From the NCBI GenBank assembly GCA_029379385.1, contig CM055614.1:20627994-20691993 (forward strand): 64,000 bases of DNA, in the 5' to 3' direction. This DNA comes from Quillaja saponaria (lineage: Eukaryota > Streptophyta > Magnoliopsida > Fabales > Quillajaceae). A program made the translations under genes and the position numbers. Shown piece after piece: positions 1 through 10,376 of the stretch. Within the stretch, counting starts at the first letter, position 1. Each line of letters opens with the position of its first letter. A model generated the notes under the pieces. The model made no database searches. It saw nothing but the letters and a program-made list of their open reading frames with translations, and had not been told where the DNA came from.

Positions 1-337
1 TTTTCCCAATAATAACAAGGGTTGGAAGCCTATAAATATTTCTTTGTCTCTCCTCCATCTCCAATTGGTTTGCTTCATGGGTGGGGAAAAATCAATCCTC
101 TAGCTAAAGGGAAACCGTACCTTAGCATCGGACAGATGACCCGTCTGTATAAAATTTGCTATTATTAATCTAGACAAGATGGAAATAGATATGATATAAG
201 TTTTCTTTTGGATAGTGCCCAGCTTGTCACTTTGAGTTTGTCATCGCTTGCTTAGGGTGACATCTTTGAAACTTTTTTTTGTAATTGTTTTTGACACTTG
301 ATAATACTGATATTTTTTCGTCTTATTATTTTTGCAG

Positions 338-1365
338 ATCCCGAGATGGGTCATGTGTTTCAAGTTACTAATGACGAGCTTGCTGCTCGAAGGCAAGAGA
401 AAAGAAAGCAGAAAAAGGCTAAAACTAAAATTGCTTGTAGAAAGTTGGCTCGGACAGATGGTACCTCATCATCTCAAATTACCGAAGATGGGACTGAGAT
501 TTTTACAATATCTCCTCCATTTGGCAAGCCTACTCCCATGTCGTTTGTGCCATCCGGGATGAGTTAGGCACCACCACTTATTCTATATTCAACTTGGGAT
601 GTTTCATTTAGTGCAGATGGTGTTCCTTTTTGGTCCGTTCCTGTGCATGAGATGTTGGAGTGCTCTTCGAGTGCTTGTCTGTAACATGTTGAATATGGTG
701 CTTATCATCTTGCATGAGGTGGTATTTTGGATGGGGATAAAGCTATTATGAACCAAAATTCCATAAAAGAAAAATATATGTCTGGCTTGCATGCTTTGAT
801 CAGGGTAAGATCTTTCACTATCCTTCTTGTTGTCATATCTTGTTTACTTAACTTTTTTTTTTGGCAGGGAACTCAATCTTTGTCCTTGGCCTATGACCGA
901 GTTTGAGACATGGAATCTGATTATCTGGATACTGAGCGGCGTCTAAAAGATACTTAGTTAAGCTTGGGCAGAATGGAAGAGAGGGCTATTAGTGCCGAGA
1001 AAAAAGAAGAAGAAGCCAGAGCTGCTCGTTTTGTTCTTGAAAATAGCCTTGTTGCCTTTGAGGAATGTAGCCAGAAAACCAAGCAGGAGTTAAGGATGGC
1101 TCAACAAACCATTTAGGACGTCCATTCTGGTCAACTTCGTGCTCAATGGATCGAGGAATACAAAGCCTCTATAGAGTTCAGGAAGCTTGTTTTGGATAAC
1201 TGTGATGCTTTTTATATCTAAGGCTTTGTTGAGTCAAGAGAGAAAACTGTCATGATTGATCCCAACTTTCTTATGGAGAGGTTGAAGTACGTAGGGGAAG
1301 ATGATAAAGCTGAACTTTATGAAGACGAACAAGATGGGATGAATGCTGATCAACCACCAAACTAA
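338..1365 (+). pseudogene. Antisense ORF (aORF) of the Tat element, spliced, with internal stops
   Basis: This coding-like stretch runs opposite to the element's gag-pol. A likely 3' splice site (TTTTTGCAG) ends at 337, the first ATG is at 346, and a clean intron runs from GTAAGATC at 805 to the TTTTTTGGCAG ending at 867; joining 804 to 868 keeps one reading frame (ALIR then GTQSLSLAYDRV). The first part is very basic (RRQEKRKQKKAKTK), the second rich in Glu, Lys and Ala (EERAISAEKKEEEARAARF), suggesting a coiled coil, ending in an acidic tail and TAA at 1363-1365. In-frame stops occur at 565-567 and at several later points, so it is not a working gene. Similar antisense ORFs are known in Tat elements, and their function is unknown. 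An alternative is a captured host gene, which I consider less likely. Confidence 0.65.
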
Positions 1366-1527
1366 ATATGTAGTAGTGTTTGGACTTGGTCTTGTCTAAC
1401 TTTTATCATGGACTATTTTGTACCATTGCTATGGTTTCTTGGCTATAGATTTCAGACACAACTCGTTTAATGTAGTCTATATGCTCAGTTTGTCTTCCTT
1501 TGTTAATGTACGCTTTGATTTGTGTAT

Positions 1528-1880
1528 TTTGGTGAGCTCTTGGCTCAATTTTGGTTTGGTGAGCTCTAAGCTCTAAGCCCTTCTCAATTTTGGTGATCTC
1601 TTGGCTCTGAGCTCTTAGCTCAATTTTGGCGAGCTTTGGGCTCTAGAGCTCTTAGCTCAATTTTGGCAAGCTCTTGGCTCTGACCTCTTAGCTCAATTTT
1701 GGCAAGCTCTTGCTGAGCTCTTAGCTTAATTATGGTGAGCTCTCGGTCTTGAGCTCTTAGCTCTAAGGTCTTGGCTAAAATTTGATGAGCTTTTGGCTTT
1801 GAGCTCTTAGCTCAATTTTGGTGAGCTCTTAGCTCTAAGCTCTTGGCTCAATTTTGATAAGTTCTTGGCTCTATTTTGGT
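1528..1880. repeat. Minisatellite of GAGCTCTTGGCTC-type units in the Tat 3' region
   Basis: Degenerate tandem units built from 'gagctcttagctcaatttt' and 'ggcaagctcttggctctga' recur about every 25-45 bases. The array lies between the end of pol (about 1935) and the antisense ORF. Variable tandem repeats in the 3' untranslated region are a known trait of Tat elements. Each unit carries the palindrome GAGCTC. Confidence 0.8.
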
Positions 1881-1934
1881 GAATTTGAAAAATAAAAAAT
1901 GTTGGAAAGGAATTGCAAATTATTCGAGTTTTGA

Positions 1935-2960
1935 AAAAATTACAAATTACTGATAATACTTCCCGAGATGTTGCGCATTCTAGGTGTGTGGCAGAGTTTT
2001 CCCTTCCATATTCATTAGTTTGTAGGTTCCTAGTCGAACTATCAAAATGATTTGGTATGGTCCCTCCCAAGGCTTCTTGAGTTTCCCTTTGTGGTTGTCT
2101 TTATTGAAGAATCTATTTAATCGAAGCACCAAGTCTCCCACTCGAAATTCTCTAGGACGGACTTTTGAGTTGAAATGCTGAGTTCCCTTTGTTGGTAAGT
2201 TGCAATTCGAATACCAGCGGATTCTCTTAATTCCTTAACAAGATCTAAATTTGTCCTAAGTCCGTCTTCATTATCTTGACAGGTTTCAGTATTCTCTTGT
2301 TCCGTTCTCAGGGATGGAATGCCAATTTCCACGGGAATAACAACTTCAATACCAATGGTTTAACTACAGGGTGTTTCACCTGTTGTTGAATGAGCTATGG
2401 TTCTATAAGACCAAAGGGAGTTTTCCTCCCAATCCATGTTGTGCCTTTCTATTTTTTTGGTTAACCCCTCCATGATAGCTCTATTAGCCCCTTCTGCTTT
2501 TCCATTGCTTTGAGAATACCAGACTGAAAAGAATCTGATCTTAATGTGCAACTCTTTGCAAAATTCTTTGATGATTTTGTAATCAAATTGTGGTCCGTGA
2601 TTAGTGATAATGGCCTGTGGTATTCCGTATCGACATATTATATTTGCCCAGATAAATTTTCGGGTTGCTTTTGCCGTGATGTGCTTGTACACCCGAATTC
2701 AATCCACTTGGTGAAATAATCAATTATAACAAGAATAAACTTAAGCCTTTCCTGTTTTTGTCATTGGAAATGGACCAAGAATATCCATTCCCCATGCTGC
2801 AAAAGACCATGGTGTACTTATTAGAGTAAAGGGAACTGTAGGCTACCTAGGTACTCGAGCTGCGTATTGACAATTCTCACATTTTTTTACCCATGCTTTG
2901 GAGTCTTAGTGTAATGTTGGCAAGTACTATCCTGCTCTCAAGATTTTATGGGCGAGAGCC
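1935..2960 (-). pseudogene. Tat integrase (zinc binding, core and C-terminal parts), broken
   Basis: Minus-strand reading gives the end of the HHCC region (CQYAARVP near 2870), then the core with WGMDILGPFP (first Asp, near 2790), an open stretch at 2360-2692 with TNHGPQFD where TDNGPQFD is expected, and QSNGKAEGANR with the catalytic Glu kept. The C-terminal part follows (VEIGIPSLR, then a WEGPY-type motif) and ends near 1940 in a sequence resembling 'HTWNAQHLRKYY', with the Trp codon now TAG. The second catalytic Asp is therefore Asn, and stops break the frame. Integrase would insert the cDNA copy into host DNA; this copy cannot. Family assignment is secure, exact ends are approximate. Confidence 0.8.
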
Positions 2961-3109
2961 TTAGAGCCTATGTGGGATCCACAAACTCTGAGATGAACTT
3001 CCTCAAGTACATAAGTTGCTTCTTCCTGGTTCAAACATTTTAGGTATGGTAACGCATTAGATCTTCTGTAAAGGTTCTGACCAATGATAGAATACCTTAC
3101 TACTTTATG

Positions 3110-3960
3110 TCAGATTGCTCTTGATTGAGATTCATCTGGCAGAAGTTCTCCAATTTGAAGGTATTGAAAAATAGGTGTGATCCAAGAGCTCTCTAGGTTT
3201 ATGGCACAAACTTCCCGTTCAACTTCATAACTTGGCTGTTCAAATGTCTTTGTAAAAATGTGATAAGGAGTGGAAGAGCATTCTTTTCGCATTTTTGACA
3301 AAGAATCCACGACTATGTTTTCTGATCGAGAAATAAGTGTGATGGAGATATTAGAAAAGTCTTTCTTTAGGTTATTGACTTGCTATAAGTACTTACTTAT
3401 AATGATTTCTTTATCTTCATATTCCCCTATCATTTGACAGACAACCAACTTGGAGTCACTGAATATATTGAGGTGGGATACGGAGATTGCTTGGGCCAAT
3501 TTCATTCTGGCTATCAATGGCTCATATTCTGCTACATTGTCAGAGACTCCAAATTGTAGAGTTAGGGCGCACTATATCAATGTTCCATCTGGACTTTGTA
3601 GAATTAGGCTTGCTCTAGAACCTTGTTTATTTAAGGATCTGTCCACATATAATGTTCAGACATTATTAACAATCTATGGGGAATGAGTGTCACCTTCTGC
3701 TTATCTGACTAGTCTCTAGTTGTCAACTCGACTAAGAAATCAACTAAGGATTGGGCTTTGATTGTGGACCGTGATACATACCTGATGTTGAACTCATTGA
3801 GTTCAACAGACCAGCTAATCATTCGGCTAGAAGTATCTGGCTTATGTAGAGCTTTCCGCAAGGGTTGATTAGTACGAACTTTAATTGTATGAGCTAGAAA
3901 ATAGTCTCGGAGTTTCAGAGCTGAAATGAGTACAACAAATGATGTTTTTTAAATGGCGGG
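3110..3960 (-). pseudogene. Tat RNase H domain, broken
   Basis: Minus-strand translation shows LYVDRSLNKQGSRASLIL (position of the first RNase H Asp), DNVAEYEPLIARMKLAQ (Glu) and LNIFSDSKLVVCQM (Asp), then a linker reaching the 66-codon open stretch at 3110-3310 with VVDSLSKMRKE. In the family this domain degrades the RNA strand of the RNA/DNA hybrid during cDNA synthesis. The three acidic landmarks are visible, but a stop after 'GTLI' and others interrupt it. It follows the RT segment directly and leads into the integrase. The plus-strand open frame at 3450-3686 lies over it and is a shadow. Confidence 0.75.
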
Positions 3961-4920
3961 ATAGCGTGTTTCTGGCCCTTTAAGAAACTTGCTGACATAA
4001 TAAACAGGTTGTTGCTTTCTATTATTCTTTCTGACAAGAATGGAACTAACTACAATTGGCGAGACTCCTAGGTACAATGCAAGTGTTTCGCCTTTCTCTA
4101 GTCTACGTAGGACTGGTACTGTTGTCAAGTATTTTTTAAGCTCAACAAAAGATTTTTTGCAGTCATCCGTCCCCGTAAATGCTCTGGTTAAGGTCTTGAA
4201 GAAAGGAAAGCATCTGTCAGCTGATCGGGACATAAATCGAGCTAAGGCTGTGACTCATCCTATCAACCGTTGTACTTCTTTTATTGTTTTAGGCCTCTTC
4301 ATTTCGAGGATAAGTTTTATCTTGTCTAGGTTTGCTTCTATTCCTCTTAATGTCAACATAAAGTCTAAGAATTTTCCCGCAATCACTCTGAAAGTACATT
4401 TGGTAGGATTAAGTTTTATTCCGTGTTTGTTAAGCACGGAAAAAGCCTCTGTTAGGTCGAAAATGTGTTCCAGGACTGATTTGCTCTTAACGAGCATGTC
4501 ATTGACATATACTTCTATATTGTGTCCAATTTGAGATTTGAAAATCTTGTTGACTAGTCTTTGATATGTGGCACCTGCGTTTTTCAAACTGAAAGGCATC
4601 ACTTTGTAACAATATGTGCCCTTCTCTGTTATGAATGAAGTTTTCTTCTAATCTTCTTCATCCATGAGAATTTGATTGTAGTTAGAATATGCATCCATAA
4701 AACTTAGTAGTTCATTTCCTGTAGCACTATCTACCAACCTATCAATTTGGGGTAAATGATAGTTATCTTTTGGACATGCGTTATTCAAGTCTATGAAGTC
4801 TACGCACATTTGCCATTTGCTATTTGATTTCTTCAACATAACAACATTAGATAGCCAATCAGGATAATTGACTTCTCGAATAAATTCGGCTGCCAGAAGT
4901 TTGTCTACCTGCTCATCAAT
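3949..4920 (-). pseudogene. Tat reverse transcriptase and connection, YVDD changed to YVND
   Basis: Open pieces at 4648-4839 (WQMCVDFIDLNNACPKD, then SFMDAYSNYNQI, motif A), 4255-4602 (MPFSLKNAGATYQRLVN, IEVYVNDMLVKSKSV, KLNPTKCTF) and 3949-4233 (TGTDDCKKSFVELKKYL, VYYVSKFLKGPETRY) together make a plant gypsy RT plus thumb and connection. The catalytic box near 4490-4515 reads YVND: the first Asp codon is AAT instead of GAT. That residue binds the catalytic metal, so activity should be lost even without the frameshifts. Neighbours are protease (5530-5760) and RNase H. The plus-strand open frame at 4040-4534 is antisense shadow. Confidence 0.85.
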
Positions 4921-5529
4921 GGATCTTTGCTTTTATGGAGCGAAATGTCATTTTTTCAGTCTGACCAGACGCATGTCCAGATTTGTGCTGAGTTTGTGAG
5001 AGATTATTCCAGGTATGTCAGTTGCAGTCCAGGTAAATACTTCACTTTTTTTTTTTTTATCAAGAATTGGGTAAGTTCTGCTCGGGTGTTCGAGCTCATG
5101 TCTGTGCCTTAAAGAACTATTTTACCGTTGTTTCCTAGGAAGAGTTGGATTGGCTGAGTGACTCCAATAGAATCTTCATTTTTCCAAACATCTTTTTGTT
5201 TTCTCAGCCTCGGATCTCAGGGATCATCTGTTGTGAGAACTTCAGAATTCTTGCTTTTCATGCATCCCTCGTAACACTACCTTGCCACTTTTTGATTATC
5301 CTGAATTGTTCCAACGCCTTCTGGACTTAAAATTTCAAAAATACATGCCAAGATGAGGGGATTGCCTTTGCTGAATTAAGGAATGGCCTCCCCAGTATGA
5401 TGTTATAGGATGATCTAGCTTTCACAATGCAAAATGTTGTCATAATTGTTCTAATGTAATAGGAAGTTCAATTGTTCCTTCTGCGATCACCTGCTCTCCA
5501 TTAAATCCCACCAAGGCTCATTGGAATGG

Positions 5530-5760
5530 TCATAGCCTATCATTGAAAATTCCCATTTGTTCAAAATAATTATAATACATTATATCTGTTGAACTGCAGT
5601 TATCAATTAGCACTCGATTGATTGAGAAATTAGCTATATGTGGAGTTTCGACCCCCTGTAAATCTTCATCAGAAAAAGATATTGTCCATGCAGGAGTGGA
5701 TAACTTAGCTTTTTTGCCAACTTCATTTACCATCAATGGTCTTTTTGAATACCATTTTTT
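5530..5760 (-). pseudogene. Tat aspartic protease, broken
   Basis: The 68-codon minus-strand frame contains ISFSDEDLQGVETPH followed by INRVLIDNCSSTDIMYYN. Tat proteases usually read V-D-N-G-S-S-A-D-I at this point, so the Asp is kept and the following Gly is Cys. Retroviral-type proteases cut the Gag-Pol polyprotein. The domain sits between gag (6196-6850) and RT in the expected order. Gly to Cys next to the active Asp, plus frame breaks on both sides, make it non-functional. Confidence 0.75.
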
Positions 5761-6195
5761 GGTCAGCTAAAGTTGGTCCTCCAAAAGCTAAACCATTATG
5801 ATAGTATATATAACACCGATTAGTTCTTCTTTATCTTTCCTTGGCTGATCTTGATGTCTTTCTTTTCTGGGATGAACAGCCCTATGATCATCTTTATGAT
5901 CATTCTATCTCTTACCATCGTCTCTTATTCTTTTGAATTTGTCACTAGAAGCATGATTACAGAGATACCCTCGTTGAATTACTTCTTCAATCTGACCCTT
6001 CAATTACTAGCAGTCATTTGTATTATGACCAGGTCCTCGATAGAAATCACAATATTTGTTTTGATCAAGGTTTTTTGGGTTTGCTCGCTGCTTGGGAGGC
6101 GGTTGAAAAAAATCCTTTATGTTATTCTGCAAAAAGGATTTCTGAAAGTGTTTTGTTTAAGGCTGGTAAGCCAGGAAATGACGTGATGATGAACG

Positions 6196-6860
6196 CTATC
6201 TTGGCCTGTGTCCCTCTCTCCTTGAAGGTTTAATCTTTCCATCTTGATGACGAGGTTTATCTGGAGAATGAGGCTGTTGTCTAGTTTGGCCATGGGTGGT
6301 CATCAAGGCACATTCAGCTTTTTTTGCATTAATATATTCTTCCACCCGTTGCATCAGTTCTTCCAGATAGGCTAGAGTACGCTTGTTTATATCATAACGG
6401 AAAGGAGATTTTCGTATATTGGCTTTCAATATTGTAATTATGGTATTTGGACTGGCATCACCAACCTCAAGAACTCCATTGTTAAAATGAGCCACGAACT
6501 CTTTTAATGATTCAGCGTCCCCTTGCTTTATTCCCAAGAGATTGGTGGCATCCTTTTTTTGTTTCCTTTTTGTCATGAAATGTCTCTGGAACTACCACAA
6601 ATTCATCAAAAGATCTTACAGAATTTTAAGGGAGGTGTACAAACCATAATCGAACTTTGTCTCTTAATGCTGCAGCAAAGGCATGGCACATAATCTAATT
6701 CGGAATTCCATGAAGCAACATTAAGATTTTGAATCTAGCAGCAAAATCATCAGGATCAGTAGAGCCATTATATAGTTCTGATGCAGGTATTTTTAAGCCA
6801 GTTGGTACCCGGAAAGAGATGACCTCCTCCGTAAAGGGATGACAAGCTGAGCTTCTAGAG
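6196..6860 (-). pseudogene. Tat gag, frameshifted
   Basis: The upstream part (6860 to about 6660) reads HPFTEEVISFRVPTGLKIP and then a YNGSTDPDDF motif, the usual opening of Tat gag. After a frame break, the 126-codon open stretch 6196-6576 continues with LLGIKQGDAESLKEFVAHFN and ends in a basic tail (SRREGHRPR). Gag forms the virus-like particle that packages the element's RNA. No complete zinc knuckle is visible in the surviving frame. It lies about 370 bases inside the LTR, as expected. Confidence 0.75.
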
Positions 6861-7216
6861 ATGTATCCTTCAGCTCAGCTAGGCAGTTGTTCTACTTTGT
6901 CCACTTCTTCGAGTCGTTTGTTTCCTCCTCGGCCAGTCAATTCATCTCCATCTTGATTTAGTTCCTTGTCTATATTTGCTATCTGTTCTTGGTGGCTCAA
7001 GAGTTGATTATCATGAGTAGGGGTGGTGTTTATTTTAGTTAACAGTGTTTGTACTGTTGGCATTAATGTTTAGAACTGTTGCTGGGTTACTAGGGTATCA
7101 AGTTCTATTATGGATGGTTGGGATGATGTAGATGTAGCTATTTGACCGGTTTGGTTGTTTGGTGATTCACATATTGTTGGTTGATTTTTCACGATGGTAA
7201 TGGACTAGTAACGAGT

Positions 7217-7236
7217 TTTTCCATTGATGGCGCCAA
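7217..7236 (-). promoter_or_regulatory. Primer binding site of the Tat element
   Basis: Directly inside the LTR the minus strand reads TTGGCGCCATCAATGGAAAA. The TGGCGCC core is common in Tat-type plant gypsy elements. Position, one base from the LTR's terminal CA, supports the call; the exact tRNA was not determined. Confidence 0.7.
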
Positions 7237-7732
7237 TGTTAGATTCTAAAGTAGAGGATCTAGTGTTTGGGATGGAGTTGAACTGTTTCTATGTTACTAT
7301 ATGATAGGCTGATGGTGTGAAGGTGATGGTGATATTCGTTTGAACGGGGATTTTTCGAGCTGAACTGCTTCTTGTAAAATTAAGAAAATATCAGAGGTCG
7401 GGGATTTTCCCTAGAAACTCTCAGATGATAAAGTCAGAACTTTTTAGCAAAATAGTTCAGAATGTAATAAGCAAGATTATTCATGGCTACCTTCAATGTT
7501 CAAGCTACTTTATATAGATTGTTGTAGCCGTTACACTTAATAATTTCTATCGTTTGTTATTATTCTTTTGTTAATTCCCAACGGTTCTTTGCTGATTAAC
7601 TTCTTCAACGATTCTTGTGCTTTATGGTTCTTTATTTTGCGGCTATACGTCTATCCAACCATTCTGCCTGTTAGACTTTAATCTTTGCCATGTGTCCTTT
7701 TTATATTAGATGTACTATGTTATATGTTAACA
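7237..7732 (-). repeat. 5' LTR of the Tat element
   Basis: The segment begins TGTTAG and ends GTTAACA on the plus strand, giving TGTTA/TAACA inverted ends and a length of 496 bases. The primer binding site abuts its left edge. CTCAG follows at 7733-7737 and would be the target duplication, but the partner is outside the window. Confidence 0.8.
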
Positions 7733-8539
7733 CTCAGTAATTTCTTTAAAAATTTGTACATGCCTCATCAACTTAGTATAAGAAATTTTCTCCAATAAAT
7801 ATGAAATTTCTGGATATAGGACTTGTTTTAGAAGGAAATTTGAGAATATTAAGGTATAATTGAAGATAAAGATGGAGATGATGAGGAGACTGAAGAAGTA
7901 GTTGGAGTGAAATCAAATTTCTACACTAAAACTGAAGTTGTTTTTGAAAAATGCATATAGGGTAAAATTGAAAATATTAATAAAATTATGGGTGAAAATA
8001 TAAATAGAAAATTGTAAGTTGTAAATAGTAATATTTTCCTTTTGATAAGACAGGTAATATTGAAATCTGAACAATAGATTGTGTTTCATCTGTCTAATTT
8101 GATTGGATACTTAATATTTATTTATTATTTTTACTATTATTATTTTTTACAATAGGGTACCAAGTAGATAAAGATTAAAGAGCAAGTTGTTGGGTGGTCA
8201 TCAATTTTCTCTACTAGCCCATTGTGGATTATCCAAGTCTAATAGGTCAATTTCACTTTTTCTTCTTTCCACTCATATTTAACTATGCTAAAAAAGGAGC
8301 CCAATTAACATTGTGCTTGGACTTTTGTTCCCACATACCTTCGATTCACATGCGTAATTTACTAGAATCCAATGAGATGCCTTCATCCATCTAAAATGCT
8401 ATATGCATGGTGGACAGAAGCGCCAAGAAAATTTATTTTTGTACAAAAGAAATTTGATTTGTTTTTCTTTTAGTTTGTTGATAGTTTATACTCATATCAA
8501 GAAGTTATTATAATTTTTTTGTTGACAGTTTATACTTGA
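7733..8539. other. No gene recognised; AT-rich spacer
   Basis: Short A/T-rich tracts and no open frame of interest. It separates the Tat element from the decayed E1 polyprotein and may be unrecognisable E1 pol sequence. Confidence 0.5.
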
Positions 8540-9262
8540 GGAGTACCTTCTGTATTGGTATCAATCATATTTCACAACCATGGCTACAGTAAGGGACAAG
8601 CTTGATCATTTCCCCCATCAACTGGTGGAACTTGACTAGAATTCCTAGTATGCACAATAACATGTTGTTTCACCTTGAGTGAGTTTCCATGGAAACTATC
8701 AGTTGTGGAATACCTTCTTTGCATTGTAGTTTTTCTTTGTATATCTTCCTTTGATGTGAAGATTTTTTGCTTGATGTATTTATGACTTTCAGCCTATCAA
8801 AAATCGATCTTTTACCTTCACTATCTATTTTGGTTTACACACCCAAATTTCTTGAGAGTAGAAATTCGAGGAATGGACCCTCCCAAATGATTAAATATTG
8901 AAACTTGATGCATTTTCTTTGCTTTTATGTCTTTCGTTTCAACTTGAATATTGACATTGTCTTCTAACAAGTCTTCAAAGCAGTTAGTCATTTTTGTTTC
9001 TTCAATGTTATCGTCTTCCATTTGATTAGTTTGGTGCTGGACCATGACAAGTTTCATAGTGCCGAGTCTAATCCATCCAGTCTTCATTATTTGAGGATTG
9101 ATTGTCGACACAATGTAAGTCTTTTTGCTCTTTAATCATTGTACGTCGCCTTTCTTGTTGGCCATTGACTTTGATTAGTTCTTTTTTGCTCCTTCCCAGT
9201 ATTTTGATTAGGCTGACACTTGTAACCATTGAATCCATAGTTGGTTTCTAGCAAATTCCACA
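8540..9262 (-). pseudogene. Gag-protease linker fragment of gypsy element E1
   Basis: The 96-codon minus-strand frame at 8821-9111 ends QVSIFNHLGGSIPRISTLKK, and the decayed continuation to about 8540 contains RSIFDRLKVINTSS. Repeated 'S-V-F-D-R-L' phrases mark the linker after gag in a large plant gypsy family. The same family's gag lies at 11650-12260, on the other side of the three-LTR array, so this fragment is probably the displaced downstream half of E1. The basic stretch near 9130-9200 (KEQKRTNQSQW) fits the post-gag region. No protease or RT of E1 is recognisable further left. Confidence 0.5.
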
Positions 9263-9266
9263 GTTT

Positions 9267-9740
9267 TGATGCGGGCGGAAACTAGAGGGTTGGGTTAGAT
9301 CCAACTATACTAACAAATTAAAGAGAATATCTTGAAAGGCACATAATCGAGGGTGATGAATATCAATTGACATCTCTAATTTCAAGGCACACTCACGTGG
9401 CCAAGCCACACACTTGATTATATGGGAGGAATTAATCACTACAAGCAAGATTACTCGCAAACAATTATAATTATCAAATGAAAAGGCTTCTTTTTTTAAT
9501 TATACATAAGGGTATTTATATATAGGGATTACAAGATCAATAAGCCTCATAATTAATCTAGAGAATTTTCTAAGCATACTACAAAATATTAGAAATCTAC
9601 TTATTTTCCCAATACACAACTTACAAAGCATGACCCATACTTTGAGCCAAATACATATTCATGAATCTAAATAGACTTAAAGATAAAATGGAAAGACACT
9701 TAGCATTCTTAATTATTTGACTCCCCTATGCACTGCATCA
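9267..9740 (-). repeat. LTR 1 of the three-LTR array
   Basis: Starts TGATGCGGGCGG, ends GCACTGCATCA. Contains a minus-strand TATA-like box (complement of 'gggtatttatatataggg' near 9510). No primer site lies to its left, as expected for the 3' terminal LTR of a minus-strand element. Confidence 0.75.
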
Positions 9741-9867
9741 TACTCCCTAGGTTGGAGAAAAACTCGTACTCGAGTTTAATCACGGGAGTTGATGGATAAT
9801 CAGAATATGGAAGGAATTTTTGTTACTTAACTTCTTCACTGGAATTTAATGATAAAGATCACCAATT

Positions 9868-10332
9868 CTAATGTGCTCTTTTGATATCTGTGTTCATATG
9901 ATGTTGCAAGTGATAATCACCTTTTTGACATAATATATCTATCTCAATTTTTAATATCATGTCATTTGAAGCTTCGTAGATAAATGGATCTTCATAAAAA
10001 TTAGCCATTAGCACATTGGCACATTTTTCAAACATTTTGTGCAATTTAATCCTGAATTTCTTTAGAAGAAAAGGATCTTCATATGGATGATTTGAAATTT
10101 CTAACATTGTTTCATGAATTATTTTCAAGACAATGCCAAAATAATATTCTTTAGGACGTTGCAATTTATTTTCTCCAAATAAAACCTCTTCATCGAACAT
10201 TGGAGGTTTACTCCAATCAACATGGACTTTTTCCTGAGGCCATGATATCCTTGAACTTTCTTCCTTGTCAAATTCATCATAATAGCAATAAAATATTTCT
10301 ATTTTAAATCTTGATAGCTTTGACCTAAACAC
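9868..10332 (-). CDS. Hypothetical protein in the internal segment of the three-LTR array
   Basis: A 154-codon uninterrupted frame starting ATG at 10332 and ending at 9868, unusually long for this decayed window. It is rich in charged and aromatic residues: RFKIEIFYCYYDEFDKEE near the start, WSKPPMFDEEVLFGEN in the middle, and EDPFLLKKFRIKLHKMFEKC and LMANFYEDPFIYEASND later. It contains two ENPF/EDPF-like repeats and no membrane segment or signal peptide that I can see. The 'KPPMFDEE' phrase resembles linker sequences in some plant gypsy polyproteins, but I do not recognise the protein. It starts about 30 bases inside the primer site, the position of a gag, so it may be the element's own reading frame. 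The shorter second internal segment lacks it. Confidence 0.45.
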   Translation of the reverse strand: MFRSKLSRFKIEIFYCYYDEFDKEESSRISWPQEKVHVDWSKPPMFDEEVLFGENKLQRPKEYYFGIVLKIIHETMLEISNHPYEDPFLLKKFRIKLHKMFEKCANVLMANFYEDPFIYEASNDMILKIEIDILCQKGDYHLQHHMNTDIKRAH

Positions 10333-10362
10333 AGCAATAAATTAACCAAGACCGTCTCACAA

Positions 10363-10376
10363 GTTCTTATACCAAA
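10363..10376 (-). promoter_or_regulatory. Primer binding site (tRNA-Met type) of array unit 2
   Basis: The minus strand reads TTTGGTATAAGAAC directly after the LTR end, close to the TGGTATCAGAGC class complementary to initiator tRNA-Met. Confidence 0.65.

Larger units (their letters stand above)
1..7732 (-). mobile_element. Tat-lineage Ty3/gypsy LTR retrotransposon, left end outside the window
   Basis: Read on the minus strand the order is LTR (7237-7732), TGGCGCC primer site, gag, aspartic protease, RT, RNase H, integrase, tandem repeats, and an ORF in the opposite orientation. The order protease-RT-RH-IN makes it Ty3/gypsy. RT phrases such as KLNPTKCTF and GIEAN, followed by a 'GRVTALARFMSRSADRC'-type sequence, are typical of plant Tat elements. 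A 3' region with tandem repeats and an antisense ORF is a known Tat feature (Grande, Retand). No chromodomain is seen. The element is dead: stops and frameshifts lie throughout pol, and both the RT and IN catalytic Asp positions noted below are changed. The second LTR must lie left of base 1. Confidence 0.85.

Noticed and set aside
3450..3686. Plus-strand 78-codon frame
   Set aside because: Antisense shadow of the Tat RNase H, which has clear motifs on the minus strand.
4040..4534. Plus-strand 164-codon frame, one of the longest in the window
   Set aside because: Exactly overlaps Tat RT coding on the minus strand; composition and motifs favour RT.
5851..6233. Plus-strand frames of 111 and 71 codons
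   Set aside because: Opposite the Tat gag-protease junction and hydrophobic only because of reversed codons.
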